DNA from: Bacillota bacterium
GTDB lineage: Bacteria; Bacillota; Clostridia; Oscillospirales; Acutalibacteraceae
Direction of reading: 5' to 3'
Length of the DNA stretch: 47,735 bases
Assembly: GCA_023412715.1 (NCBI GenBank)
Contig: JAEZCC010000041.1
Coordinates: 1-47,735 of the forward strand
Part shown: piece after piece, positions 9,329-16,992 of the stretch
Layout: each line of letters opens with the position of its first letter
Numbering within the stretch: position 1 is the first letter of the stretch
Notes under the pieces: model-generated
What the model was told of the DNA's origin: nothing
Seen by the model: the letters and a program-made list of their open reading frames with translations, nothing else
Database searches by the model: none
Program-made: the position numbers and the translations under genes

Positions 9329-10741
9329 CTACCCGATGGCACCCTCCATTTCCAGTTTAATCAGGTTGTTCATTTCGACCGCGTATTCGACCGGCAGCTC
9401 CTTCGCAATCGGCTCCGCAAAGCCGGTCACAATCATGGACCTCGCGTCCGCCTCCGAAATGCCGCGGCTCATCAGGTAGAAGACCGCGTCGTCGCTGATG
9501 CGGCCGATTTTCGCCTCGTGGCCCACGTCGACGTCGTCGTTCTGGATGTCCATCGCCGGGATGGTGTCGGAGCGGGACTGGGCGTCCAGCATCAGGGACT
9601 CGCACGAAACCGTCGATTTGCACCCGTATGCCTGCGGAAGGATCTGTACGGAGCTGCGGTAGACGCACTCCCCGCCGTCTTTTGAGATGGACTTCGTATT
9701 GATGCTGGAGTAGGTATGCGGCGCGGCGTGCACGACCTTCGCGCCGGTGTCGAGCTGCTGCCCCTTGCCGGCGAACGTGATGCCGGTAAACTCCATTCTG
9801 GAGCGCTCGCCCTTTAAAATGCTCATGGGGTACAGAAAAGACACGTGCGAGCCGAAAGAGCCGGAGACCCATTCCACGGTGCCGCCTTCTTCGACGACGG
9901 CGCGCTTGGTGTTCAGGTTATACATGTTTTTCGACCAGTTCTCAATGGTGGAGTAGCGCAGGCGCGCGTCCTTTGCCACATACAGCTCCACGCAGCCCGC
10001 ATGCAGGTTGGCGACGTTGTATTTCGGCGCAGAGCACCCTTCGATGAAATGCAGGTAAGAGCCTTCGCCGAGGATGATGAGCGTGTGCTCGAACTGCCCG
10101 GCGCCCGGCGCGTTGAGGCGGAAATACGACTGAAGCGGAATCTCCACCTTCACGTGCGGCGGGACGTAGACGAACGAGCCGCCCGACCAGACCGCCCCGT
10201 GCAGCGCCACGAATTTGTGGTCCGTCGGGGGGACCAGCTTCATGAAATGCTCTTTGACCATGGGGCCGTACTGCGGGTCGCGGATGGCGCTTTCCATATC
10301 CGTGTAGACGACGCCCTGCTTCCGAACCTCTTCGCGGACGTTGTGGTACACGACCTCCGAGTCGTACTGCGCGCCGACGCCCGCGAGCGACTTGCGCTCC
10401 GCCTCGGGGATGCCAAGGCGCTCAAAGGTATTTTTAATGTCGTCGGGAATTTCCTTCCAGTTCGCCCGCATCGGCGTGTTGGGCCGGATATAGGTCACGA
10501 TGTCTTCCATGTGCAGGCCGTCGAGCGCAGGCCCCCACCCCGGCATGGGAAGACGGTTGTAGATTTCCAGAGATTTGAGCCGGAAGTCCCGCATCCAGCC
10601 GGGGTCCTTTTTCTCCGCGGAAATCTCTTTCACGATCTCCGGGGTCAGGCCCTGCTCCACTTCATAGGAAGCGTTCACCTTGTCTTTGATATCGTAAACG
10701 CTGCGGTCGATGTCCGCAACGTAGGTCTTGCGTTTTTCCAT
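9329..10741 (-). CDS. sufB: SufB, Fe-S cluster scaffold subunit
   Basis: 470 residues, full length. The family landmarks are clear: VEIPLQSYFRLN, the central YRSSVQILPQAYGCKSTVSC block and the C-terminal MDIQNDDVDVGHEAKIGRI with the following LMSRG segment. SufB is the subunit on which the nascent cluster is assembled with SufC and SufD. A GGAGG site seven bases before the ATG fixes the start. Second gene of the suf operon, 18 bases after sufC. Confidence 0.96.
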   Translation of the reverse strand: MEKRKTYVADIDRSVYDIKDKVNASYEVEQGLTPEIVKEISAEKKDPGWMRDFRLKSLEIYNRLPMPGWGPALDGLHMEDIVTYIRPNTPMRANWKEIPDDIKNTFERLGIPEAERKSLAGVGAQYDSEVVYHNVREEVRKQGVVYTDMESAIRDPQYGPMVKEHFMKLVPPTDHKFVALHGAVWSGGSFVYVPPHVKVEIPLQSYFRLNAPGAGQFEHTLIILGEGSYLHFIEGCSAPKYNVANLHAGCVELYVAKDARLRYSTIENWSKNMYNLNTKRAVVEEGGTVEWVSGSFGSHVSFLYPMSILKGERSRMEFTGITFAGKGQQLDTGAKVVHAAPHTYSSINTKSISKDGGECVYRSSVQILPQAYGCKSTVSCESLMLDAQSRSDTIPAMDIQNDDVDVGHEAKIGRISDDAVFYLMSRGISEADARSMIVTGFAEPIAKELPVEYAVEMNNLIKLEMEGAIG

Positions 10742-10759
10742 GCGATTTCCTCCGTAACG

Positions 10760-11503
10760 TCAGACCGCGCCGGAAGCGGCAAGCTGCTGGAACCCGGATT
10801 CGTTGATGCGGTCGATCAGGCCGGCACCGCCCGTGGTGACGATTCTGCCGTCCATCAGCACATGAACGCGGTCGACCTTCAGGAATTCCAGAATCTTGGT
10901 GTTGTGCGTGATGATGAGCAGCGAATTTTCGCTGTTCTTGAATTTTTCGACGCCCTGCGAGACAATCTTGACCGCGTCCACGTCGAGGCCGGAGTCCGTC
11001 TCGTCCAGAATGGCAAGCTTCGGGTTCAGCATAAGCATCTGCAGAATCTCGGACTTTTTCTTCTCCCCGCCGGAAAAACCGACGTTGAGGTACCGGGAAG
11101 CGTAGCTTTCATCCATGCCGAGCTCCGCCATGCGCTGTTTCAGCTCTTTCTGGTAGGCGAACAGCTTGACGGGTTTGCCCGTCACGGCGACGCGCGAAGT
11201 CCGCATGAAATTTTCGAGCGAGACGCCGGGGACTTCCTCCGGGCTCTGAAACGAAAGGAACAGCCCCAGCCTGGCGCGTTCGTCGGCCGGGGCGCGGGTG
11301 ATGTCTTTGCCCTCGAACAGGATGGAGCCGCCTTCCACCTTATACTGCGGGTGGCCCATAATCGTATTGACAAGCGTGGATTTGCCCGCCCCGTTCGGCC
11401 CCATCAGCACATGGATCTCTCCGCTGCCGATCGTCATGCTGAGGCCGTCAAGAATGACGGAACCGTCCACGCTGACCTTCAAATTCTTTACTTCCAGCAA
11501 CAT
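10760..11503 (-). CDS. sufC: SufC, Fe-S assembly ATPase
   Basis: 247 residues, an ABC-type ATPase. Walker A GPNGAGKST is near residue 35, the signature FSGGEKKKSEILQM is near 145 and the Walker B/D-loop LAILDETDSGLD is near 165. SufC is a soluble ATPase that drives conformational change in the SufBCD complex rather than membrane transport. It is the first gene of the operon and has a strong AAGGTGG ribosome site. Confidence 0.96.
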   Translation of the reverse strand: MLLEVKNLKVSVDGSVILDGLSMTIGSGEIHVLMGPNGAGKSTLVNTIMGHPQYKVEGGSILFEGKDITRAPADERARLGLFLSFQSPEEVPGVSLENFMRTSRVAVTGKPVKLFAYQKELKQRMAELGMDESYASRYLNVGFSGGEKKKSEILQMLMLNPKLAILDETDSGLDVDAVKIVSQGVEKFKNSENSLLIITHNTKILEFLKVDRVHVLMDGRIVTTGGAGLIDRINESGFQQLAASGAV

Positions 11504-11532
11504 TCCGTTTCCACCTTTGCAAATTTACAAAA

Positions 11533-11607
11533 CAAGGGCTTTTGGCCCTTGAATGTATACCAAATCGATGTACATTTACATTATAGCAGAATTTCGCCGC
11601 AATGCAA
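11533..11607 (-). promoter_or_regulatory. suf operon promoter, start-site inverted repeat and leader hairpin
   Basis: On the minus strand a -10 TATAAT (11580-11585) is 16 bases from a weak -35 TTGCAT (11602-11607). Around the predicted start site AATGTA (11552-11557) and TACATT (11571-11576) form an inverted repeat, a plausible operator. Farther into the leader, CAAGGGC and GCCCTTG (11533-11539, 11545-11551) form a 7-bp hairpin followed by four or more U residues, which could act as an attenuator. The regulator is not identifiable. Confidence 0.65.
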
Positions 11608-11624
11608 GCGGGCACGCGCCGAAT

Positions 11625-12092
11625 TTACCGAAAATCCGAGATTTCGCAGCCCAGGATTGACGCGATGCGTTCCAGCGTTCCGGCGTCCGGCTCGGCCTCA
11701 AGATTTTCCCAGCGGTACAGCTCCTGCTGCGTGACCCCGAGCCGCCCGGCAAGCTCTTCGCGCGTCAGCCCCGCAAGCTCGCGCTGCGTGGCGAGCTTTT
11801 TGACCGGCTCCAGAAGCCACGCCCGCCGTTTTTCTGCGTCGATCAGCAGCGGCACGTCGTTGTGAAGCATCAGGGAACAGGCGCGGCCGTCTTTGCTGAG
11901 AACCGCCGGCATCCCCTCCGGGGTCGCGCCCCGGCCATAGTGCTCCGGAAGGATATAGTCCCTGCCGCCGTCGTCTTCTCCGCGGCAATCCGGGCCGTCC
12001 ATCCACGGCAGAAGCGAGCACGACACGCCCTCCTGCGACGGATCGAGCGCCGCGAAGCAGTTGATTTTGTAAATGGTCACAATCTCGCTCAA
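11625..12092 (-). CDS. Helix-turn-helix protein with an unknown N-terminal domain
   Basis: 155 residues from a TTG with GGGAGG upstream. The last ~60 residues are an XRE/Cro-type helix-turn-helix (ELAGLTREELAGRLGV, then TQQELYRWENLEAEPDAGTL). The first ~90 residues are not a domain I recognise. They contain several Cys (two in the first 26 residues) and a DGPDCRGEDDGGRDYILPEH segment that reads like a short sensory or target-like region. The gene ends just upstream of the suf promoter and points the same way, so it could either regulate suf or simply neighbour it. Confidence 0.75.
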   Translation of the reverse strand: MSEIVTIYKINCFAALDPSQEGVSCSLLPWMDGPDCRGEDDGGRDYILPEHYGRGATPEGMPAVLSKDGRACSLMLHNDVPLLIDAEKRRAWLLEPVKKLATQRELAGLTREELAGRLGVTQQELYRWENLEAEPDAGTLERIASILGCEISDFR

Positions 12093-12293
12093 TTCGGAGA
12101 AACCTCCCGCTTTTTCATTCCTATAGTATTAGTATCGTTCGATTTTCGCGGTTCATTCTTCTGCACGCCGCCCGCGGGCATCTTTTCGGGAATCCGTGCA
12201 AAAGGGCACGGTCCGCACGTCCCGGACAGGCCGGCTGCTTCAGTTTAGCACAACGATGCCGGATTTGCAATTTCCGCGGCGGTCCCACGGCTC

Positions 12294-12500
12294 TTAACCA
12301 ATCTTAGTGAAGATCACGGTCTGTTCTTTCAGGGAAATCTTTCCGACCTGATACCCATATTGGGCCAGTTCCTTTTTGTATCTCAGGAAAGAATGGTCTA
12401 TCTCGATTCCCGCGGCGTCGCGTATCTCAGCGAAAGATAGTTTGATCGACGGGCTTCCATTCTTTTGAATATATTCCCACAGATCATTATATTTGCTCAT
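12294..12500 (-). CDS. Small conserved protein, probable winged-helix fold
   Basis: 68 residues from the ATG at 12500, which has AAAGGA nine bases upstream. The pattern KYNDLWEYIQKNG, then LSFAEIRDAAGIEIDHSFLR and KKELAQYGYQVGKIS resembles a short bacterial family that looks like a single winged helix-turn-helix; function unknown. It follows the Nudix gene after about 47 bases, and its base composition is lower in GC than the suf genes, so both may have been acquired together. Confidence 0.6.
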   Translation of the reverse strand: MSKYNDLWEYIQKNGSPSIKLSFAEIRDAAGIEIDHSFLRYKKELAQYGYQVGKISLKEQTVIFTKIG

Positions 12501-12547
12501 ACCATCCCGTCCTTTACAGATTGAAATTTGCCGGCTTCGTATGACGC

Positions 12548-12982
12548 TCATTTGGCGAATATGAATGATTCCGCTTTACTGATTAATCTGGGTTGAATCA
12601 ATGGATATGTCCACTTTTTAGGCAAATCCTCTAAACATACTACTTTTTCTATTTCTGAGGGTGGAAGTTCATCAAATACATTGATATTAGCATAGTAAAG
12701 CATCCCATATGTTTCATTGCCACTATCATTTACACGATTTTTCCCGATAACAGAATAAACACATACCGGTGTAATAGTAAAATTTATAGCTCCGGTTTCT
12801 TCGTAAAGTTCTCTTTTGGCGGTTTCAATAATCTTTTCACCGTTTTCACGATGTCCGCCTGGAACCTCATACGTATCACGTTCTTTGTGTTTACAAAAGA
12901 CCCATTTTCCGTGGTACTTAGCTACTATAACAGCAAATTTTAGTAACACATCATCAATGGAATCATAGAAGTTAACAGTCAA
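12548..12982 (-). CDS. Nudix hydrolase
   Basis: 144 residues. The Nudix box is intact: GGHRENGEKIIETAKRELYE followed by ETGA, giving GX5EX7REXXEEXGX for Mg2+ and pyrophosphate binding. The substrate (a nucleoside diphosphate derivative) is not clear. Translation starts at a TTG (12982) with AAGGAG six to seven bases before it. The gene is markedly AT-rich compared with its neighbours, which points to horizontal transfer. Confidence 0.85.
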   Translation of the reverse strand: MTVNFYDSIDDVLLKFAVIVAKYHGKWVFCKHKERDTYEVPGGHRENGEKIIETAKRELYEETGAINFTITPVCVYSVIGKNRVNDSGNETYGMLYYANINVFDELPPSEIEKVVCLEDLPKKWTYPLIQPRLISKAESFIFAK

Positions 12983-13002
12983 TTATTTCTCCTTCTTCCC
13001 AT

Positions 13003-13134
13003 TCATAAATCGACGGTAAATGGCTCGCGAGATTCCTTCCTCTCCGCGTGTAAGCCCGGCTTATACAGCGTGAGTTCAAAACCATCATGCACCCGCACTT
13101 TTTGTCCGTCCTGTTCCGTAGCTGCCACAGCCAT
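13003..13134 (-). CDS. Possible 43-residue ORF in the Nudix leader
   Basis: An ATG at 13134 opens MAVAATEQDGQKVRVHDG... and ends at a TGA 20 bases before the Nudix start. The same frame is open upstream to 13188 and reads like coding sequence (KYEHKRVKNLPVCC), but no start codon with a ribosome site is found there. It may be a small gene, or the tail of a decayed gene whose 5' end is lost. I do not recognise the family. Confidence 0.3.
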   Translation of the reverse strand: MAVAATEQDGQKVRVHDGFELTLYKPGLHAERKESREPFTVDL

Positions 13135-13208
13135 ACAGCAAACCGGTAAATTCTTTACCCGTTTATGTTCATATTTATCCCCGAATATTCAAATTTTCCT
13201 GATTTTTT

Positions 13209-13237
13209 ATTATATAACATCTTTCGCGCTCCGGCAA
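13209..13237 (-). promoter_or_regulatory. Promoter of the Nudix transcript
   Basis: On the minus strand TTGCCG (13232-13237) and a perfect TATAAT (13209-13214) are 17 bases apart. The leader to the Nudix start is about 220 nt and contains the small open frame described above. Confidence 0.6.
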
Positions 13238-13266
13238 GCAAACGGTATTCTCAGGTAACAAAATAA

Positions 13267-13288
13267 GCCCTGCACAGCCGTGCGGGGC
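13267..13288 (-). terminator. Terminator-like hairpin
   Basis: GCCC-GCAC and GTGC-GGGC arms (13267-13275, 13280-13288) with one G-T pair, followed on the minus strand by TTATTTTG. Together with the next hairpin it makes a double stop for the small genes at 13398-13639. Confidence 0.55.
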
Positions 13289-13325
13289 CCGGAGGTACGA
13301 AAGGCGGATTCCCGCCCATCACGGC

Positions 13326-13361
13326 AAAAAGGGGACCGGGCAAAAAGCCCGGTCCCCTTTT
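13326..13361 (-). terminator. Strong bidirectional terminator
   Basis: A 15-bp perfect stem: AAAAGGGGACCGGGC at 13327-13341 and GCCCGGTCCCCTTTT at 13347-13361 around an AAAAA loop. The A/T ends supply a T tract on either strand. It lies just beyond the 24-residue ORF. Confidence 0.85.
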
Positions 13362-13397
13362 AGGCGCGCGGAATGGGATTGAAGCCCGTGCGGCAAT

Positions 13398-13472
13398 TCA
13401 ACGGGCGGAAAGCTGCCCGATTCGAGAGTGATGTTCCGGGTCCGGGACGTGCTGCTGCAGGCGGCTCTTCAT
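13398..13472 (-). CDS. 24-residue ORF coupled to the preceding small gene
   Basis: ATG at 13472 overlaps the TGA of the 56-residue gene (ATGA) and has GGAGG upstream, inside the preceding gene. The product MKSRLQQHVPDPEHHSRIGQ... has no recognised domain. The overlap and ribosome site suggest that it is translated; it could also be read as a continuation if the upstream gene has suffered a frameshift. Confidence 0.4.
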   Translation of the reverse strand: MKSRLQQHVPDPEHHSRIGQLSAR

Positions 13473-13639
13473 TTCCTCCACTTCCACGCAATATATCTCT
13501 GCACGATTTCCGTCGTCGATGCCTGCTGCTGATCCGCTGTTGTCTTCAGGATCTTTTTCAGTACTTGAAATCCTTCGCCGAAAGGGTCGCATATCTGCCG
13601 TATCTGTTTGTCTAACTTTTTGAGATCAGCTTCTGTCAC
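13469..13639 (-). CDS. 56-residue small protein with GTG start
   Basis: The start is a GTG at 13639 with a perfect AGGAGG seven bases before it and a TATAAT-type -10 farther upstream. The protein is charged and helical (EADLKKLDKQIRQICDPFGE, then a KKILKTTADQQQ stretch) and ends in the aromatic-basic YIAWKWRK. I recognise no family. The combination of promoter, ribosome site and terminator makes a real transcript likely. Confidence 0.6.
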   Translation of the reverse strand: MTEADLKKLDKQIRQICDPFGEGFQVLKKILKTTADQQQASTTEIVQRYIAWKWRK

Positions 13640-13725
13640 ATTTCTTCCTCCTGTAATATAGTCTTAATGATAATTATATTACAGTTTTCCGCATAAAGCA
13701 GTGATAATTGCGATACAAAAATAAA

Positions 13726-13761
13726 GGAAGCCCGCCGGGGATCATTTCCCGTCGGGTTTCC
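13726..13761 (-). terminator. Terminator after the tocopherol-cyclase-like gene
   Basis: On the minus strand a GGAA-CCCG-CGGG stem with small mismatches (13726-13739 with 13748-13761) is followed by TTTATTTTTG. Confidence 0.75.
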
Positions 13762-13793
13762 ATCTTTACTGAATTTAGAACACCCGACCCTTC

Positions 13794-14684
13794 CTAATTC
13801 GGGCGCTCCATCCAGTTATCCTCAAAACTCGCCTGTTCGCTGATAAAATCAAACAGGGTTCCCTGCTCCGCGAGGCAGGAGTAATGCACGCGGCAGGAAA
13901 TGCTTTCGCGGACGGTGCGCGCCATCCTACCGGATTGCGGAGCGTATAAAGACGATCCGTGTCCCTCCAGCAGGCGTATGTTCAGCGTGAGGGTTTTCTG
14001 CCTGAGCGAAATGCCGTCATTGCCGACAGACAGCAGCTTCGCGCCGCAGTAAGTGGCAATCCGGTATTCTTTTCCGTTCAGGAAGAGGAAGCCCGTACAT
14101 CCCGTAAAGCTTGTCCCGGCATAGGGAATTTCCGCGGCCGACAGCATCAGGCTGTTGCCGTCCCAATTGCACTGCGTCCAGAGGTAGCGCCTGGGGAAGG
14201 AACGTCCCCGGTCTCCTTCCAGGTATCCGCTGCCGTTTTCAAACCGGTATGGCTTCCCGTTGATGTTCAGTTCTCCGTTTACGCAGTGGCGAAGGCTGAA
14301 TACGCTGTGGCGGCATTCCAGAAACGGGACAAACCGGAACGGTCCCATGATATCGCCGGCGGGAGGCGTCAGTCCGCTGAAGCGCAGACGGCCCCGCATC
14401 GTGCAGTCAGGCGCTCTGACATCCAGACTGCAGCCCTGTTCGGAAAAGGTGCTCCCGCCCAGCCGGATGAATGATTTTTTTCCGTCGGCATGGAACGATT
14501 CCGCAGGAAAATCTATTTTGTAAGACCGAGCCCCGGTGATTACCTGCAGGGAAGCGGACGCCCTGCCTGCGCCGTCCGCGTGAAATGCGGGAATCAACGC
14601 AACCGTTTCCCTCTGGTTCTGCTGCTTCAGGTACCATCCCTCAAAATAATCGCGGCGCTTGTCCCTGCCATAAAAAAACCTCAT
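13794..14684 (-). CDS. Tocopherol cyclase-like protein
   Basis: 296 residues. The opening DYFEGWYLKQQ, the central MGPFRFVPFLECRHSVFSL and the NGKPYRFENGSGYLEGDRGR then FPRRYLWTQCN series match the bacterial tocopherol-cyclase-like family (lipocalin-like beta barrel). Clostridia do not make tocopherol, so the real substrate is unknown; a hydrophobic ligand is an inference from the fold. The SDR gene ends six bases upstream of its start, so the two probably form an operon. Confidence 0.75.
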   Translation of the reverse strand: MRFFYGRDKRRDYFEGWYLKQQNQRETVALIPAFHADGAGRASASLQVITGARSYKIDFPAESFHADGKKSFIRLGGSTFSEQGCSLDVRAPDCTMRGRLRFSGLTPPAGDIMGPFRFVPFLECRHSVFSLRHCVNGELNINGKPYRFENGSGYLEGDRGRSFPRRYLWTQCNWDGNSLMLSAAEIPYAGTSFTGCTGFLFLNGKEYRIATYCGAKLLSVGNDGISLRQKTLTLNIRLLEGHGSSLYAPQSGRMARTVRESISCRVHYSCLAEQGTLFDFISEQASFEDNWMERPN

Positions 14685-14690
14685 CGGCTG

Positions 14691-15593
14691 TTAAGTCTCC
14701 GTTATCGTCCCGCCGTTTCCGTGCAATACCTGGCCGGTGACAAAAGAGGAGTCGTCACTGGCCAAATAAATATAGGCAGGAGCCAGTTCAAACGGTTGGC
14801 CCGCACGCTTCATGGGCGTATTTGCGCCAAACGTTTTCACGTACTCGGCAGAATAGCTCGAAACAATAAGGGGCGTCCAGACCGGTCCCGGCGCCACGGC
14901 ATTGACCCGAATCCCTTTTGGCGCCAGCTGCAGGGCCAAAGAACGGGTGAACGAAACAATCGCGCCCTTTGTCGACGAATAATCGACCAGTAGAGGCGCG
15001 CCCTCATAAGCGGTCACGGACGCCGTAGAAATAATGGAGCTTCCCGATTTCAAATAGGGCAGCGCCGCTTTTGTCATATAAAAATGCGGAAAAATATTGC
15101 TCCGGTACGTGTCTTCGAGCTGCTCGTCCGTAATGTTCAATATACTTTCCTGCGGAAACTGCACTCCCTGATTCAAAACAAGCACATCGATCTGCCCGAA
15201 GCTTTCCAGGGTTTTATTCACAACCTCTTTTGAAAAGCCGGGCTGCCTTAGATCCCCTTCCACAAAAAGCACACGCCGCCCATAAGATTCCACGGCCTTT
15301 CTTGTCAGGTCGGCGTCCTGACGTTCACGGGGCGTAAACACAATGGTGCTGTCCGCCCCTTCTTTTGCGAACCCAATCGCGACGGCACGCCCGATTCCGC
15401 TGTCGCCGCCGGTAATGATGGCTGTCTTACCTTTCAGCTTCCCGCTGCCCTTGTAATCCGTGTTGTCCGAGATCGGGACCGGAGCCATCAGATATTCCAG
15501 GCCCGGCTGTCCCTCCTGATGCTGGGGCGAGAACGTGACGGGCGTCTCCTGATTCTTCGTTTCAGAACCGACATAGAGGTATGTGGGCACCAT
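14691..15593 (-). CDS. Short-chain dehydrogenase/reductase, YdaD/GSP39 type
   Basis: 300 residues. A ~45-residue N-terminal extension (QHQEGQPGLEYLMAPVP) precedes the Rossmann domain, as in the general-stress SDRs of Firmicutes. The cofactor motif is TGGDSGIG, the NAG motif appears as LNQG, the catalytic Ser is in ISTASV, and the YSSTKG motif carries the Tyr and Lys. GDLRQPGF suggests NADP(H) or NAD(H) use, not decidable here. AAGGAGA lies about eight bases before the ATG. Substrate unknown; co-transcription with the downstream cyclase-like gene hints at a shared small-molecule or stress role. Confidence 0.85.
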   Translation of the reverse strand: MVPTYLYVGSETKNQETPVTFSPQHQEGQPGLEYLMAPVPISDNTDYKGSGKLKGKTAIITGGDSGIGRAVAIGFAKEGADSTIVFTPRERQDADLTRKAVESYGRRVLFVEGDLRQPGFSKEVVNKTLESFGQIDVLVLNQGVQFPQESILNITDEQLEDTYRSNIFPHFYMTKAALPYLKSGSSIISTASVTAYEGAPLLVDYSSTKGAIVSFTRSLALQLAPKGIRVNAVAPGPVWTPLIVSSYSAEYVKTFGANTPMKRAGQPFELAPAYIYLASDDSSFVTGQVLHGNGGTITET

Positions 15594-15876
15594 TCAATGT
15601 CTCTCCTTTATTTTCCATAAGATATTCGCGCAAAGTGCGGAAAGTGCCGAAGGATAAGGGTTTTACGAGCCTATTGTTACCCGGTGCGCTGAAATTATAA
15701 TAAAACGGCCCTCTCCGGCGTCCGATTCCGGCCCGTCCGCTTTTTCATCGGCCCGCGCCGCCGCGGGCGCGGGGCCCAAAAATGTCCCTGACCGCCGACA
15801 TGCTTTTTTATCTCACGGTATTATCCCGGCGGCATATGATAGCATTGCAGCTCACTTTCAAACGGAGATGAGAAGA

Positions 15877-16311
15877 TTGGAAAATTCAAATATAAATTAC
15901 GAGATGCAGAATCCGTATTACGGCGATAACCTTCAGCCGGCGAAGCGGCCCGAAAGCAGCGTATCGCCTATGACGACATCCCAGATGGCTTTTCCGGAGA
16001 TCTTTTACAAAATACAGCCTTATATCATGATGGTGTGCGATCAGCTCGACGCCTTCGGCTCCACCATGCCCGCGCAGGAAACGCTTGACAATATAGTCGA
16101 CGGCATTTACAACGATATCTGCGTGAGGGATCCGAATCTGGCCGGATATCTGAGAAGCCAGGAAGCCAACCCGGCAATGCAGTCGGCAAACTCCAATGCG
16201 GACCCGCCGCCTTACGGATGGCGGTTCAGAAGGCGGGGCGTCCCCCGCGATTTAATCGAAATTCTTCTGCTTTCCGAACTGTTCGGCCGCAGGAGAAGAA
16301 GATATTATTAA
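15877..16311 (+). CDS. Conserved hypothetical protein with basic C terminus
   Basis: 144 residues from a TTG at 15877. That codon is preferred to the ATG at 15868 because GGAG (15864-15867) abuts the ATG but sits nine bases from the TTG. The middle (FPEIFYKIQPYIMMVCDQLD) is amphipathic and helical; the end is RRRGVPRDLIEILLLSELFG then RRRRRYY. I do not recognise a named family. Size, Asn/Gln-rich N terminus and nearby spore-like peptides make a sporulation role possible, but this is a guess. The 283 bases upstream (15594-15876) hold no gene I can support. Confidence 0.65.
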   Translation: MENSNINYEMQNPYYGDNLQPAKRPESSVSPMTTSQMAFPEIFYKIQPYIMMVCDQLDAFGSTMPAQETLDNIVDGIYNDICVRDPNLAGYLRSQEANPAMQSANSNADPPPYGWRFRRRGVPRDLIEILLLSELFGRRRRRYY

Positions 16312-16328
16312 TTTCGGTTTCCGCTCCC

Positions 16329-16364
16329 GGCGCACAGATCGGTGCGCCCTTTTTATTTTTTCAC
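16329..16364 (+). terminator. Intrinsic terminator
   Basis: GGCGCAC (16329-16335) pairs with GTGCGCC (16342-16348), followed by CTTTTTATTTTTT. It ends the transcript of the preceding 144-residue gene. Confidence 0.85.
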
Positions 16365-16492
16365 CCCGCTTTCACGTTTCACCCACGGGGGCGGATTTCC
16401 GGATTTCGGTTCCTGCCCTTCACGCCGCTTTCCCGCCGGCGCGGGCGGATAAACTTTGCTTATTTGAGCACGATACTTTTGAGGTGTTCCTT

Positions 16493-16618
16493 ATGAACAA
16501 CAAAAATAAAATCGACAAAAAGAACGGCGGCAAAGAAGCCGGCGAAAGTAAAGCTGAAAACCAGAATCCGAACCACAACACCAGAAAGGTATCCTTGGGG
16601 CCCAACACAAAACGGTAA
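16493..16618 (+). CDS. 41-residue basic peptide, spore-protein-like
   Basis: ATG at 16493 with GAGGTG eight bases upstream. The product is highly charged and Lys/Asn rich, beginning MNNKNKIDKKNGGKEAGESK and ending KVSLGPNTKR. The closing ...LGPNTKR resembles short clostridial peptides that I associate with small acid-soluble or other spore-core proteins; this is from memory of the family style, not a search. It is followed 20 bases later by a second tiny gene, so they probably share a transcript. Confidence 0.55.
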   Translation: MNNKNKIDKKNGGKEAGESKAENQNPNHNTRKVSLGPNTKR

Positions 16619-16638
16619 TCTGAAAGGTGATGCTTGTT

Positions 16639-16794
16639 TTGGCAAAAAAATCGAAGGGCGACAAACATTCTTCCGCTCCCGAAGGGACGCAGAGAGCGCT
16701 TGGCATAGAATGGCAGAAGCCTGTATCAACGAACTCGACGCAGGGATATGTGCCGATTGGAAAAAGCCTTAACGAAGAAAACGTGAAAAAGTAA
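16639..16794 (+). CDS. 51-residue peptide, partner of the preceding gene
   Basis: A TTG at 16639 is the likely start: AAAGGTGAT ends seven bases before it, whereas the ATG at 16630 overlaps that ribosome site. The product is basic at the start (MAKKSKGDKHSS), then EGTQRALGIEWQKPVSTNST and QGYVPIGKSLNEENVKK. No recognised domain. Tandem arrangement, size and composition suggest a spore or stress peptide. Confidence 0.5.
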   Translation: MAKKSKGDKHSSAPEGTQRALGIEWQKPVSTNSTQGYVPIGKSLNEENVKK

Positions 16795-16866
16795 TTTTCG
16801 GCTCCCCGCCTGAATTGCCATAAATTGGATTTGATCTTTACCAGATAATTCTGTTATCCTGATTCT

Positions 16867-16930
16867 GTGAAAAGATGTTTTCACATGGTTCTGCGGGCCG
16901 CCCGGTGATACGGGCGGCTTGTCTTTAATT
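16867..16930 (+). terminator. Two tandem hairpins after the small-peptide genes
   Basis: GTGAAAA and TTTTCAC (16867-16873, 16878-16884) make a perfect stem with a GATG loop. GCCGCCCG and CGGGCGGC (16897-16904, 16911-16918) make a second stem, followed by TTGTCTTTAATTT. The second is the likely terminator of the 16493-16794 transcript. Confidence 0.65.
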
Positions 16931-16992
16931 TGTCTGTAAATGTTTACCGAATGGTTACAATTCTGTAATATTTAAGGTTTATACTATAAATG

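Noticed and set aside
9845..11734. A 629-codon open frame on the plus strand opposite sufB and sufC
   Set aside because: It mirrors the strong codon bias of the suf genes, has no ribosome site or family pattern, and reads as low-complexity Arg/His/Val-rich sequence.
13070..13258. A 62-codon plus-strand frame upstream of the Nudix gene
   Set aside because: No ribosome site, and it lies opposite the Nudix promoter and leader.
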